A stretch of 7,918 bases of DNA, taken from contig PBWF01000103.1 in NCBI GenBank assembly GCA_002728935.1, forward strand, positions 1-7,918. The letters run 5' to 3'. The notes beneath the pieces were generated by a model. That model did not search any database. It was not told where the DNA came from and saw only the letters and a list, made by a program, of their open reading frames with translations. Source of the stretch: Gammaproteobacteria bacterium. Its GTDB lineage: Bacteria > Pseudomonadota > Gammaproteobacteria > Pseudomonadales > Azotimanducaceae_A. How positions within the stretch are numbered: the first letter of the stretch is position 1; each line of letters starts with the position of its first letter. Shown piece by piece: positions 1 to 6,686 of this stretch. The translations under genes were made by a program, and so were the position numbers.

Positions 1-87
1 GATCCCATCTCGAACTCAGCAGTGAAACGATTTAGCGCCGATGGTAGTGTGGGAGTTCCCATGTGAGAGTAGGACATTGTCGGGCAT
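1..87 (+). rRNA. rrf: 5S ribosomal RNA, 3' part (5' end outside window)
   Basis: The first 87 bases align by eye with the 3' two-thirds of E. coli 5S rRNA. They share the blocks CGAACTCAG, AGTGAAACG, TAGCGCCGATGGTAGTGTGG and GAGAGTAGGA, and end in CGGGCAT where E. coli ends in CAGGCAT. About 30 bases of the 5' end lie before the window. 5S is normally the last gene of an rRNA operon, and the strong terminator that follows fits that. The exact mature 3' end is set by analogy. Confidence 0.96.
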
Positions 88-94
88 CAAACAG

Positions 95-130
95 AAAGCT
101 TGGTTGTGAAAGCAGCCAGGCTTTTTTTTT
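95..130 (+). terminator. Rho-independent terminator of the rRNA operon
   Basis: An 11-bp stem pairs 96-106 with 113-123, with two G-U pairs and a six-base loop (TGAAAG). It is followed directly by a run of nine T (122-130). It begins only a few bases after the 5S 3' end, where an rRNA operon terminator is expected. Confidence 0.93.
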
Positions 131-161
131 GCTTGTTACCAGGCTTTTTTTTTGCTCGTTA
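116..161 (+). repeat. 23-bp tandem duplication of the terminator 3' arm and T-run
   Basis: Two head-to-tail 23-base units, 116-138 and 139-161, differ at one position (T134 against C157). Each starts CCAGGC, continues with nine T and ends in GCTYGTTA. The unit covers the descending stem arm and T-tract of the terminator but not the ascending arm. The second unit can therefore form a hairpin only by pairing with the single ascending arm at 96-106, or it can act as a back-up T-tract. Probably arose by slipped replication. Confidence 0.9.
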
Positions 162-427
162 TATGCTGACACAAGACCTAATCATATCTCGCGGTTGCCT
201 TGATCCTCATGATCGGTATGCCGCGCTTTTATGGAGCGCCCGGCGCTAAGCGAATAAACCGCACGATATCCCTCCGTTTCAAAGGCCCCAGGCGATGGCC
301 GTATACAACGCTCGATGCATCGGCACATCCCTCTGGCTTGGGCTGGATTCACAGTAACAGACAAGCTCACCCTGTTCGAAACGAATGCTTGATTTGATTG
401 TGGCCTAGCTGCACGCGAAACCCACGC
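162..427. other. Gap between rRNA operon and phospholipase gene, no gene seen
   Basis: About 266 bases between the rRNA terminator region and the end of the convergent phospholipase gene. Short open frames exist on both strands (for example 200-397 plus and 182-370 minus). They overlap each other, have no clear ribosome binding site and give low-complexity, Arg/Cys-rich products I do not recognise. I see no tRNA-like fold and no clear terminator for the phospholipase gene. The stretch may hold promoter or remnant sequence. Confidence 0.5.
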
Positions 428-1567
428 TCAATCGACCACTCCAGAGAGAGGCGATTGGCGAACATATCCTCCTTGCGGGAAACGGACTTGATAATCGCCC
501 TCGAGTCTCTCATCCGGCACATAGTAATCGGTGCTGATAAAGTGCGCGCCCGAATCAAAAGCGGCGCGCATGCGGGAGTAATCGCTGGTGCGCGCCTCAA
601 CCGTATCAGCGTCCGCTCTCGTGCGAACCAAAAAACCCTCAGTCGCCCGCTCTTTAATCTCGTCGATCGCCCCAAGTGGGTTATTCATCACTAAAATTGC
701 CGCTCGATCATGGCTAGGAGGCAAGCTCAAAAACAAAAGCTGTTCATCATTTTGATAGTCCTCCAAATAGCTGGCGGTTTTACTAACAGGCTCGTCAATC
801 AAGAAAATGAAACGTCCGCGCATTTCAGAGAGATCCGGCCAGCCAACGGTTGTAATTCTTTCTCGAAGGGAGCGGCTGCCCTTTTGGACTTCGCTGGGTG
901 TAATTAGTTTTTCTAGCCCGAGTGTCGATTTGAGATCCTGGTGAAGGTTCCAGTATCCGGCTTTCTCGAATGGCAGGGGAGTGGTTGAGCCTGGTAATTC
1001 AATAGGAGCCGTTTTGAGGTTTAAGCTAATGAAGATAGGTAGATGCCCTGGATTGGCATCGCTGAATACTCGAAATGTCTCGAGGCATTCTCGAAAAGTC
1101 AGGCAGTGACTCTGGTAATCGATATCTTGGATGTGCAGGACTTTTAACCCTGAGCTGCCCAGCGCCTCTAGCTCCCGTTCATTGAATGCTTGCGTGAGCG
1201 GATGAAGCCACCTTCCCAGTGGGCGGCTATAGCGGGCCCCTTCCGGGTCGCGGAATACATCGATTTCAAAAACACGCAATCCCAGTGTTAGCTGTTCTTC
1301 AATGGAAATGTGATTGTAATCAAGACCTTGCGCGACCGCTGGTTCTACCCATTCGAGAAGTGACATCAAGTTAGCAGGCATGGCCTTTTTGTAACTGTTG
1401 TGACTGCCAATCATCTGAATAGTAGATAAAGCAATGTCGGGCAGGCAGGTCAGGTCCTCATCAGCGTGACTGGTTCGAGGTTCGAAGAGGACCATCATGA
1501 ATGTGAGGGCGGTTCCAAAAATGGTGGCGGATTTTATCCATCGAATTGTTAGTGTGCGATGGGTCAT
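428..1567 (-). CDS. Secreted calcium-dependent phosphoinositide phospholipase C-like protein
   Basis: A 379-residue exported protein. Residues 1-35 form a signal peptide (Arg/Lys-rich start, hydrophobic core, SHA then cleavage before DEDL). The body resembles the calcium-dependent phosphoinositide phospholipase C family of bacteria and fungi, a TIM-barrel phosphodiesterase that cleaves phosphatidylinositol-type head groups. Visible marks are GSHNSYK with the first catalytic His at 56 and Asn57, GLRVFEIDVF with likely metal ligands Glu101 and Asp103, KVLHIQDIDY with a probable second His at 145, GFLVRTRADAD near 312-322 and GAHFISTDYY near 340-349. The ATG at 1565-1567 is preferred over an in-frame TTG 30 bases upstream, because a GGGA lies about 7 bases before it and it gives a normal signal peptide. 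The gene diverges from the S41 protease and converges on the rRNA operon. The family call is strong; the substrate is inferred, and another phosphodiester may be the real target. Confidence 0.88.
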   Translation of the reverse strand: MTHRTLTIRWIKSATIFGTALTFMMVLFEPRTSHADEDLTCLPDIALSTIQMIGSHNSYKKAMPANLMSLLEWVEPAVAQGLDYNHISIEEQLTLGLRVFEIDVFRDPEGARYSRPLGRWLHPLTQAFNERELEALGSSGLKVLHIQDIDYQSHCLTFRECLETFRVFSDANPGHLPIFISLNLKTAPIELPGSTTPLPFEKAGYWNLHQDLKSTLGLEKLITPSEVQKGSRSLRERITTVGWPDLSEMRGRFIFLIDEPVSKTASYLEDYQNDEQLLFLSLPPSHDRAAILVMNNPLGAIDEIKERATEGFLVRTRADADTVEARTSDYSRMRAAFDSGAHFISTDYYVPDERLEGDYQVRFPQGGYVRQSPLSGVVD

Positions 1568-1785
1568 TGATGATCCCGGACTGGATATAAGGCGCAAAAT
1601 GGTCGCTCGTTCATAAACGGTTGGCGAAGAATTGTAACTCTACAAGGCTTGAGATGGCTCACAGAGGAGCTCCCAGTAGATTGAAAGCAATAGGCGATGC
1701 ACGGACTTTTTGCTAGGAGCGTGACACGCTTCCATCAATGGTGGACTCGAATCAGCTAAACTGTCTGCTGGGCAAATGAAGAGTG
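1568..1785. promoter_or_regulatory. Divergent control region between phospholipase and S41 protease
   Basis: This 218-base stretch separates two genes read outward in opposite directions, so both promoters should lie here. I could not find convincing -35/-10 pairs by eye on either strand. The clearest structure is the small inverted repeat at 1632-1645, listed separately. No gene or RNA is evident. Confidence 0.6.
1632..1645. repeat. Inverted repeat TTGTA-N4-TACAA, possible operator
   Basis: A perfect 5-bp inverted repeat (1632-1636 and 1641-1645) with a four-base spacer, ACTC. It lies about 65 bases upstream of the phospholipase ATG and about 140 bases upstream of the protease start, a reasonable place for a dimeric regulator to touch both promoters. 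A short match like this can occur by chance. Confidence 0.3.
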
Positions 1786-3453
1786 ATGAAAATGCGAGCC
1801 TATTTGATGGTCATGACAATGTTAATAGTCAGTGCTTGCGGAGGAGGGGGCGGCGGTTCCTCCTCTCAGCAAGCGCCTGTTTCTCAAGGGGGCTCTTCTG
1901 GAGGTTCAGGCGGCAGTGGTAGTGGGTCTAGCGGTGGTGGTTCTTCAAATACTGGTCCTGAATGGGTGGAGGGGGAGTTCGGGGACTGGAGGCAGGATTA
2001 CATTGCTCAATGCGAGAACCCGCGCACCTCCTCCGAATATGACGACACCCAAGGGTCAACCGCTTTAGAAAAGTTTTGGATTCGAGACTACAGCTTTGAC
2101 ACTTACCTCTGGTACGACGAGATAACGGACTTCGACCCAAATAGTGATGAGGAGACCCTTGATGCGGAGCTTCGGGATAAGGGTGTTTCAGAAAGTCGGT
2201 TAGAGGATTGGATCGAGACGCGGAAGTATTTCGAATTAATGAAGACTTTTGAATTGACTGCCGCCGGTAATCCAAGGGATCGGTTTCACTTCACTTACGA
2301 CACAGAAGAATGGGAGCAACTTACCCAATCCGGTGTATCTGCTGGCTATGGGATGGAATTTTACCGAGTGAGCAGCTCTCCACCTCGGCAATGGCTTGTC
2401 GCTTACACTGAGCCCAATACCCCCGCTTCAAATGGGGGCGTGGTGCGTGGTCTTGAGATTGCGGCCATCGACGGCGAGGACTTCAGGGACGGGGCTGATG
2501 TCGCAACCCTGAACGCGGGACTCTTTCCTGCAGAGCTTGGAGAATTCCACACCTTTACATTTCGTGACCCCTCCACCGACGAGACGTTTAGTGTTGACTT
2601 AGAAAGTCAGGAGATAACCTCGACGCCCGTTCAGTCCGCTAACGTAATCGAACGAGATGGCGCCAGCATCGGTTATGTGCTGTTTAACGATCACATACGA
2701 ACAGCAGAATCGCTATTGATTGATGAGATGACGGTATTTCGCGATGCGAACATCTCAGAATTAGTGCTGGATCTGAGGTACAACGGCGGGGGCTATCTTG
2801 ACATCGCTCGGATGGTGGCCTCGATGATTGCAGGAGAGGAAGCCGTTGGTCAGACGTTCAGTGAACTACAGTTCAACGATAAGTACCCCACAGTGAACCC
2901 GATCACGGGGAGAACGTTGTCGCCCTCACTGTTTGCGAACACGGCGCCGGGATTTGAAGTCAGTTCGAATACCCCTCTGCCGATGCTCAACTTGGATCGT
3001 GTGGTGGTGATATCAGGATCTGGTACCTGCTCGGCGAGTGAATCAATCATCAATGGGCTAAGAGGAGTGGGTGTGGACGTAGTGCTGATTGGCGATACCA
3101 CCTGCGGTAAACCTTATGGCTTCTACGGTATCGACAATTGCAGTACCACCTATTTCACGGTCCAATTCAAAGGAGTTAATGCGCTGGGCTTCGGGGACTA
3201 CACCGATGGATTTTCGCCAAGTGGAGCGGCGTTTCTGGGTGAAGAGGTAGAGGGCTGCGCGGTGTCGGATGATCTCACGCGACAGCTGGGAGATCCACTC
3301 GAAGCAAGGTTCGCAGCCGCGCTCGCGTACCTCGATACGGGTTCTTGCCCCGCAGCATCGGGTGTCTCGGAAAAGCTGGGCGGCCGCCCGATAGTGACGC
3401 CGAAGGGGATAGTCATTAAAAGGATGCCCCAAGGACTGATCGCTCGAGAGTAA
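1786..3453 (+). CDS. S41 family serine protease, lipoprotein with PDZ-like domain
   Basis: A 555-residue lipoprotein of the C-terminal processing peptidase (S41) family. Residues 1-17 form a lipoprotein signal with lipobox V-S-A-C and lipidated Cys18. A Gly/Ser-rich flexible linker follows to about residue 57. An N-terminal helical part (about 92-160, containing DTYLWYDEI) precedes a PDZ-like region (about 180-275). The protease core (about 285-480) shows DLRYNGGG at 329-336, Ser416 in CSASES and Lys442 in CGKPYG, the expected Ser-Lys dyad with 26-residue spacing against 25 in Prc. Cys415 and Cys440 sit next to the dyad. It should act at a membrane surface of the envelope, cutting exposed protein tails; the target is unknown. 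Possible starts are GTG 1783, ATG 1786 and ATG 1792. GAAGAG at 1778-1783 best fits ATG 1792, and all three keep the signal peptide. A weak hairpin follows the stop. Confidence 0.93.
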   Translation: MKMRAYLMVMTMLIVSACGGGGGGSSSQQAPVSQGGSSGGSGGSGSGSSGGGSSNTGPEWVEGEFGDWRQDYIAQCENPRTSSEYDDTQGSTALEKFWIRDYSFDTYLWYDEITDFDPNSDEETLDAELRDKGVSESRLEDWIETRKYFELMKTFELTAAGNPRDRFHFTYDTEEWEQLTQSGVSAGYGMEFYRVSSSPPRQWLVAYTEPNTPASNGGVVRGLEIAAIDGEDFRDGADVATLNAGLFPAELGEFHTFTFRDPSTDETFSVDLESQEITSTPVQSANVIERDGASIGYVLFNDHIRTAESLLIDEMTVFRDANISELVLDLRYNGGGYLDIARMVASMIAGEEAVGQTFSELQFNDKYPTVNPITGRTLSPSLFANTAPGFEVSSNTPLPMLNLDRVVVISGSGTCSASESIINGLRGVGVDVVLIGDTTCGKPYGFYGIDNCSTTYFTVQFKGVNALGFGDYTDGFSPSGAAFLGEEVEGCAVSDDLTRQLGDPLEARFAAALAYLDTGSCPAASGVSEKLGGRPIVTPKGIVIKRMPQGLIARE

Positions 3454-3732
3454 AGGGACACAGCGGCCCATAGAAAGCCGCAGGTCCACATTTAAATAGT
3501 CCGTAAGTCGGGGCCCAGTGTCAGCTTCTCCAGCGATGCCTTGGCTTGCGGATAACCTCATTTCGGTGGGCAGATAGAGTTTTGTTAACTTGCATTTCCT
3601 ATTCTGACTACCCAAACAAGAAAGCGACAGAGTAACGGAACGAAAAGGCGGGACGCCGAATGACGAGCTGCCGTTGCTGGTTTTCCATGCTTGGCGCCTG
3701 AGGCATAGGCGAGTCAACGTGAGGGAGAGTAG
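3454..3732. other. Gap between S41 protease and transporter, no gene seen
   Basis: A 279-base gap. It should carry the end of the protease transcript and the promoter of the transporter-hydrolase unit. A TTGTTA at 3582-3587 could be a -35 box, but the hexamer 17 bases later (TGACTA) is a poor -10. A short inverted repeat, CGCCT 3695-3699 with AGGCG 3707-3711, lies just ahead of the transporter ribosome binding site and could fold in the mRNA leader. The long minus-strand open frame across this gap is antisense to two real genes and is not called. Confidence 0.5.
3463..3481 (+). terminator. Weak hairpin after the S41 gene, doubtful terminator
   Basis: A perfect 5-bp GC-only stem (GCGGC 3463-3467 with GCCGC 3477-3481) and a nine-base loop start ten bases after the protease stop codon. 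There is no T-run afterwards, only a mixed AT stretch near 3489-3499. It may be an mRNA 3'-end stabilising hairpin or chance. Confidence 0.25.
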
Positions 3733-4917
3733 ATGGTACCCAGTGAGTTGCAACAAAGGGATCGGCTGCTGCTCGCGACCATCGGTTTGCTGTCTTATTT
3801 CGCGTTGTCCGGCATGCTTGCTCCCATGGGTTTGTTGATTGATCCGATAGCGGCGCAACTGGATTTGACGGACGTCGAGGCTGCTCGGTTGTTGTCTGGG
3901 TTTTCCTCAGGCAATTTAGTTGGAGCGGTGCTCGCGCTCTTTATACTCAACTGGTTCAGCTACAAGCGAATCGTGATGACGATTTATACCTCGGCAGCTA
4001 GCGCCCTGTTGGCACTGGGTATTGTCAATGGGCCTACCCTTATTTGGTTCCTTCTCGCTGGCTTAGGATTGATGCTCGGCATCGGGCTTGCTGTGGCGGC
4101 TCAGCTGATATCGGTCATATACAAGGCGGATCATAGAGCCGCGCTGCTCGTGGCTACTGACAGTAGCTTCAGTTTGGCAGGCACTGTGATGGCAGGATTG
4201 ACGGTGGTTCTGCTTGCGACGCCGATATTGGGGATACAGACCTGGGCTGGTGCCTATCTGCCCATCCTCATTGTAGTTTTATTGATACTTGGTATCGCCA
4301 GCTTCACGCGGTACCCCGCTCCGGAGGTTGCTACTCAATCTTGGCAATGGTTACGGTTGCTGCCATGGCCCGTGTGGTCCATCGGAGCAGCGCTCTTCGC
4401 TTATACCCTCGGCCAAACAACGGTGTTGCTTTGGTTGCCTTCGGCTTTAGTCAGTGAAGAGCCAGCTCTGTCTCTAGGCGGGCAGGCGGTCGGTCGCTAT
4501 TGGATGGGTATGTTTTTCGGCCAACTGACGGCGGTGGTCTTGGTGATCTGGATAGGCCGCAGGAAAGTGTTATGGTTAGGTGCGTCCGGCGCGGCTGCGG
4601 GTGCCAGCGCGTTGATGATGACGCTCGATCAACCCGATGTGCTTTCTTTGGTGTCGCTTGTCTGGGGTATCTTCAACTTCGGAGCGCTGAAAATGTTAAT
4701 TGCCCTTGCGACCGATGCGGTGAAGCGCCTTCCAGACGCCATGATTCCTGGATTGTTACTCCTAGCGACTGCTGGCACAGCGACCAGCCCATTACTGAGT
4801 AGTTGGGTTGTCGAGATAACAGGAGCGAGAGTCGCCATTGGCGTGGGTGTGGCCAGCTTGGTGGTCATGGCTCTATTGTCACTGGTGACCAGTAGCTATG
4901 TAAAACAAAGCGAGTAA
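3733..4917 (+). CDS. TsgA-like major facilitator superfamily transporter
   Basis: A 394-residue inner-membrane protein with about 12 hydrophobic segments in two blocks of six, split by a more polar link around residues 192-210. Charged cytoplasmic turns such as SYKRI (76-80) and GRRK (275-278) fit the major facilitator fold. The segment LLVATDSSFSLAG (138-150) resembles the matching part of E. coli TsgA (LLFTDSFFSMAG), so I place it near TsgA within the sugar/anion-type MFS carriers. The substrate cannot be read from sequence. The nucleoside hydrolase starts 41 bases downstream on the same strand, so the two are probably co-transcribed and nucleoside uptake is the simplest guess. Start ATG 3733 has GGGAG at 3723-3727, five bases upstream. 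Confidence 0.88.
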   Translation: MVPSELQQRDRLLLATIGLLSYFALSGMLAPMGLLIDPIAAQLDLTDVEAARLLSGFSSGNLVGAVLALFILNWFSYKRIVMTIYTSAASALLALGIVNGPTLIWFLLAGLGLMLGIGLAVAAQLISVIYKADHRAALLVATDSSFSLAGTVMAGLTVVLLATPILGIQTWAGAYLPILIVVLLILGIASFTRYPAPEVATQSWQWLRLLPWPVWSIGAALFAYTLGQTTVLLWLPSALVSEEPALSLGGQAVGRYWMGMFFGQLTAVVLVIWIGRRKVLWLGASGAAAGASALMMTLDQPDVLSLVSLVWGIFNFGALKMLIALATDAVKRLPDAMIPGLLLLATAGTATSPLLSSWVVEITGARVAIGVGVASLVVMALLSLVTSSYVKQSE

Positions 4918-4958
4918 GTGATCGGATCGTAGGGGCTAGTAAGGGGTAAGCAGCACTG

Positions 4959-5882
4959 ATGGAACAAATAATTTTCGATACCGACCCGGGCATTGACGAC
5001 GCGATGGCCTTGCTGCTTATCCATTCCCTTGAGGCGCTCGATGTCGTTGGCATAACCACTGTGTTTGGCAATGCTTCGATCGATACCTGTACTCGCAATG
5101 CGCTCTATATGTGTGAGCGGTTTGGTTTGTCTTATCCCGTGTACAGAGGGGCAGGTAGAACCATCGAAGGACAGGAGGAAACAGAATTTCCCGATTTTGT
5201 TCATGGGGAAAATGGTTTGGGCGACATCGATATCGGTCCGGTCAACCAGCGTGAGCAACAAGCTGATGCCGCCTCTTTTATCATCGACGCTTCCAAACAA
5301 ATGAACGACCTGAGTGTGTTAGCTGTCGGCAGGATGACTAACGTCGCTGCGGCACTGATCCAAGATCCAGATCTAGCGCGCCGTCTCCACCGGGTGGTCA
5401 TTATGGGCGGAGCAGTGTCAGTCCCAGGCAATGTGTCTGAGTGGGCGGAGGCGAATATTTTTGGCGACCCAGAAGCCGCCGACATTGTTTTCCGGAGCGG
5501 AGTCAGGGTTGATTTGATCCCGCTTGATGCAACGTTGATTAATCTTGTGACCAAAGATGAGCTGAAACGGCTTACCGAGCAATTGGGTGATGCCGGGGAA
5601 TTTCTGTGGCAGATAAAACAACACTACCTCGAGTTTTATTCGACCAAAGGGCATGGCGATGTGTTCCCGATGCATGATTCCAGTGCTGCGGTTGCAATGG
5701 TGAATGCTGATCTATTTTCATGGCAAAGCGGCGAGCTGTCGTGTTTGCTCGATGGTGAGCAGCGCGGCAGAACCCTCATGAATGAGGCCGCTGCTGGCCT
5801 CCATCGAGTCGCTTTGAGTGCTGACAGAGAAAATAGTTGGGGATTAGTTAGCGATACTTTGCTGTCGGTATTCGCTAATTAA
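4959..5882 (+). CDS. Inosine-uridine preferring nucleoside hydrolase family protein
   Basis: A 307-residue cytoplasmic enzyme, close to the 314 residues of the Crithidia fasciculata enzyme. It should hydrolyse the N-glycosidic bond of ribonucleosides to ribose and free base. The N-terminal DTDPGIDDA gives the calcium and ribose ligands Asp9, Asp13 and Asp14. Asn39 lies in VFGNAS, HGENGLG spans 82-88, VVIMGG is at 146-151, AEANIFGDPEAA is at 163-174 with Asn166, and His239-Asp240 match the His241-Asp242 pair of the Crithidia enzyme. All key residues seem present, so it should be active. At the backbone-carbonyl calcium site the family's usual GPLTN is GRMTN (124-128). There is no signal peptide. 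AAGGGG at 4941-4946 is a long 12 bases from the ATG. The gene follows the transporter by 41 bases, which suggests a salvage unit; purine or pyrimidine preference is not visible. Confidence 0.94.
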   Translation: MEQIIFDTDPGIDDAMALLLIHSLEALDVVGITTVFGNASIDTCTRNALYMCERFGLSYPVYRGAGRTIEGQEETEFPDFVHGENGLGDIDIGPVNQREQQADAASFIIDASKQMNDLSVLAVGRMTNVAAALIQDPDLARRLHRVVIMGGAVSVPGNVSEWAEANIFGDPEAADIVFRSGVRVDLIPLDATLINLVTKDELKRLTEQLGDAGEFLWQIKQHYLEFYSTKGHGDVFPMHDSSAAVAMVNADLFSWQSGELSCLLDGEQRGRTLMNEAAAGLHRVALSADRENSWGLVSDTLLSVFAN

Positions 5883-6295
5883 GCGACCACAGTGTGGAAG
5901 TTGCTCGAAGAAACGTTGATGGTCAGGTGTTTATGGCTGTTGAATAGCGCACCCAGAGGCTTCGTTCTGGTCAATTGCGTGCAAGAATTAGGTTCGGATA
6001 AACAAAAAATACTCATTAAATCATAAAGTTATGGGCTCGATTTGCGTTGACCCTGGAGGCTTGGTGGGCGTAGGGTCGTCAACAGGTCATGAGTTTTAGC
6101 GAAGCGAGCGATGCTACCTCCACCGTCTGCTGCCGCTCTCAATAAGCATTAGTTCCAGCGTTGATTGCACGAGAGATGCTGGAGAAGTGAAGGCTGGTAA
6201 GGGCTTGCGAGAGAGTTCTTCAGTCCTCACGGCAAATACAGCTGCGCCGGCAGAAGGCACCAAATCAACCAAGCAAAGTCAGGTTGGCATTCGGG

Positions 6296-6315
6296 CAGCC
6301 AAATTTGATTGGCTG
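6296..6315. repeat. 7-bp perfect hairpin in a chain of overlapping inverted repeats
   Basis: CAGCCAA (6296-6302) pairs perfectly with TTGGCTG (6309-6315) around a six-base loop, ATTTGA. The left arm can instead pair with TTGGC at 6284-6288, whose own bases overlap GGTTG 6282-6286, which can pair with CAACC 6266-6270. These stems are mutually exclusive. No T-run follows, so a simple terminator is unlikely. Confidence 0.55.
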
Positions 6316-6351
6316 TGAAAGGCAGGGTGTAAGTTGGGGTTTGACCAGGGA

Positions 6352-6361
6352 ATTGGCCAAT
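6352..6361. repeat. 10-bp palindrome ATTGGCCAAT
   Basis: A perfect palindrome 36 bases after the 6296-6315 hairpin. It reuses the TTGGC/GCCAA half-site seen in that hairpin. It could be a protein-binding site, or by chance share the motif. Confidence 0.4.
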
Positions 6362-6498
6362 AAGAGAACCCGTCGTCAACTAACGCGCTTCCCATGCTGA
6401 ATATGCTCATACCAAAAAGTTCCATCAAACTATGGATTATTGGTGGAAGTATTTCGCATAATATCGCTACAGTGCTCTGGAAGTAGTCTTCGCTAGCT

Positions 6499-6660
6499 AT
6501 GAAGGACGGTTGGTGCCAAGCGCTGGAATCTCTTTATCGGTCGTTTTCACTCGAAATGGGATTGGGCCTTGATGTCATCCACCCATGTGGCGCTAGCGTA
6601 GAGATAAATAGACTTCCAGAGGTAATCGGCGTCGGGGCAGTGGCTATTGCATTCGTGTAG
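6499..6660 (+). CDS. Doubtful 53-residue open frame, possibly remnant
   Basis: ATG at 6499 opens a 53-codon frame ending in TAG at 6658-6660. No good ribosome binding site is visible, and the upstream frame is closed by a stop. The C-terminal part (VIGVGAVAIAFV) is hydrophobic. Reading on past the TAG gives AACCALISKGMLLSN, so a membrane-like helix seems to be cut by the stop. This could be a gene remnant or chance. I do not recognise the sequence. A minus-strand open frame covers the same bases and is equally unsupported. Confidence 0.13.
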   Translation: MKDGWCQALESLYRSFSLEMGLGLDVIHPCGASVEINRLPEVIGVGAVAIAFV

Positions 6661-6665
6661 GCAGC

Positions 6666-6686
6666 TTGCTGTGCGCTGATCAGCAA
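6666..6686. repeat. Inverted repeat TTGCTG-N9-CAGCAA upstream of receptor
   Basis: TTGCTG 6666-6671 and CAGCAA 6681-6686 are perfect 6-bp arms. The inner part overlaps the 10-bp palindrome GCTGATCAGC (6675-6684), and CAGCTTGCTG lies at 6662-6671. The cluster ends about 40 bases before the receptor ATG. It is well placed for an operator or a leader hairpin that affects receptor expression. Confidence 0.4.

Noticed and set aside
300..400. Possible tRNA suggested by GTTCGAAAC near 374-382
   Set aside because: The bases around the TTCGAAA do not form a T-arm stem, and no acceptor or anticodon stems could be built.
398..694. Plus-strand open frame of 98 codons
   Set aside because: Mostly antisense to the phospholipase 3' end, and its translation has no recognisable features.
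1928..2275. Minus-strand open frame of 115 codons
   Set aside because: Antisense shadow inside the S41 protease coding region; product is low-complexity and unrecognised.
3058..3858. Minus-strand open frame of 266 codons
   Set aside because: It lies antisense to the 3' end of the S41 protease gene and the 5' end of the transporter gene, both of which have strong family motifs. Its product is Arg-rich, has no recognisable domain and no good start signal.
5883..6026. Read-through extension of the nucleoside hydrolase and a short alternative frame (VEVARRNVDGQVFMAVE)
   Set aside because: The hydrolase already has a complete C-terminus at 307 residues, ending in the family's usual last strand and helix. 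The 47-codon extension and the family-like snippet in another frame are too short to tell from chance.
6187..6318. GTG-started 43-codon open frame in the long gap
   Set aside because: The GGAGAA upstream is only two bases or fewer from the GTG, the product is unrecognised, and the frame overlaps the inverted-repeat cluster.
6341..6366. TTGACC as a possible -35 box
   Set aside because: No acceptable -10 hexamer lies 16-18 bases downstream; the nearest candidate, TAAGAG, is only 14 bases away.
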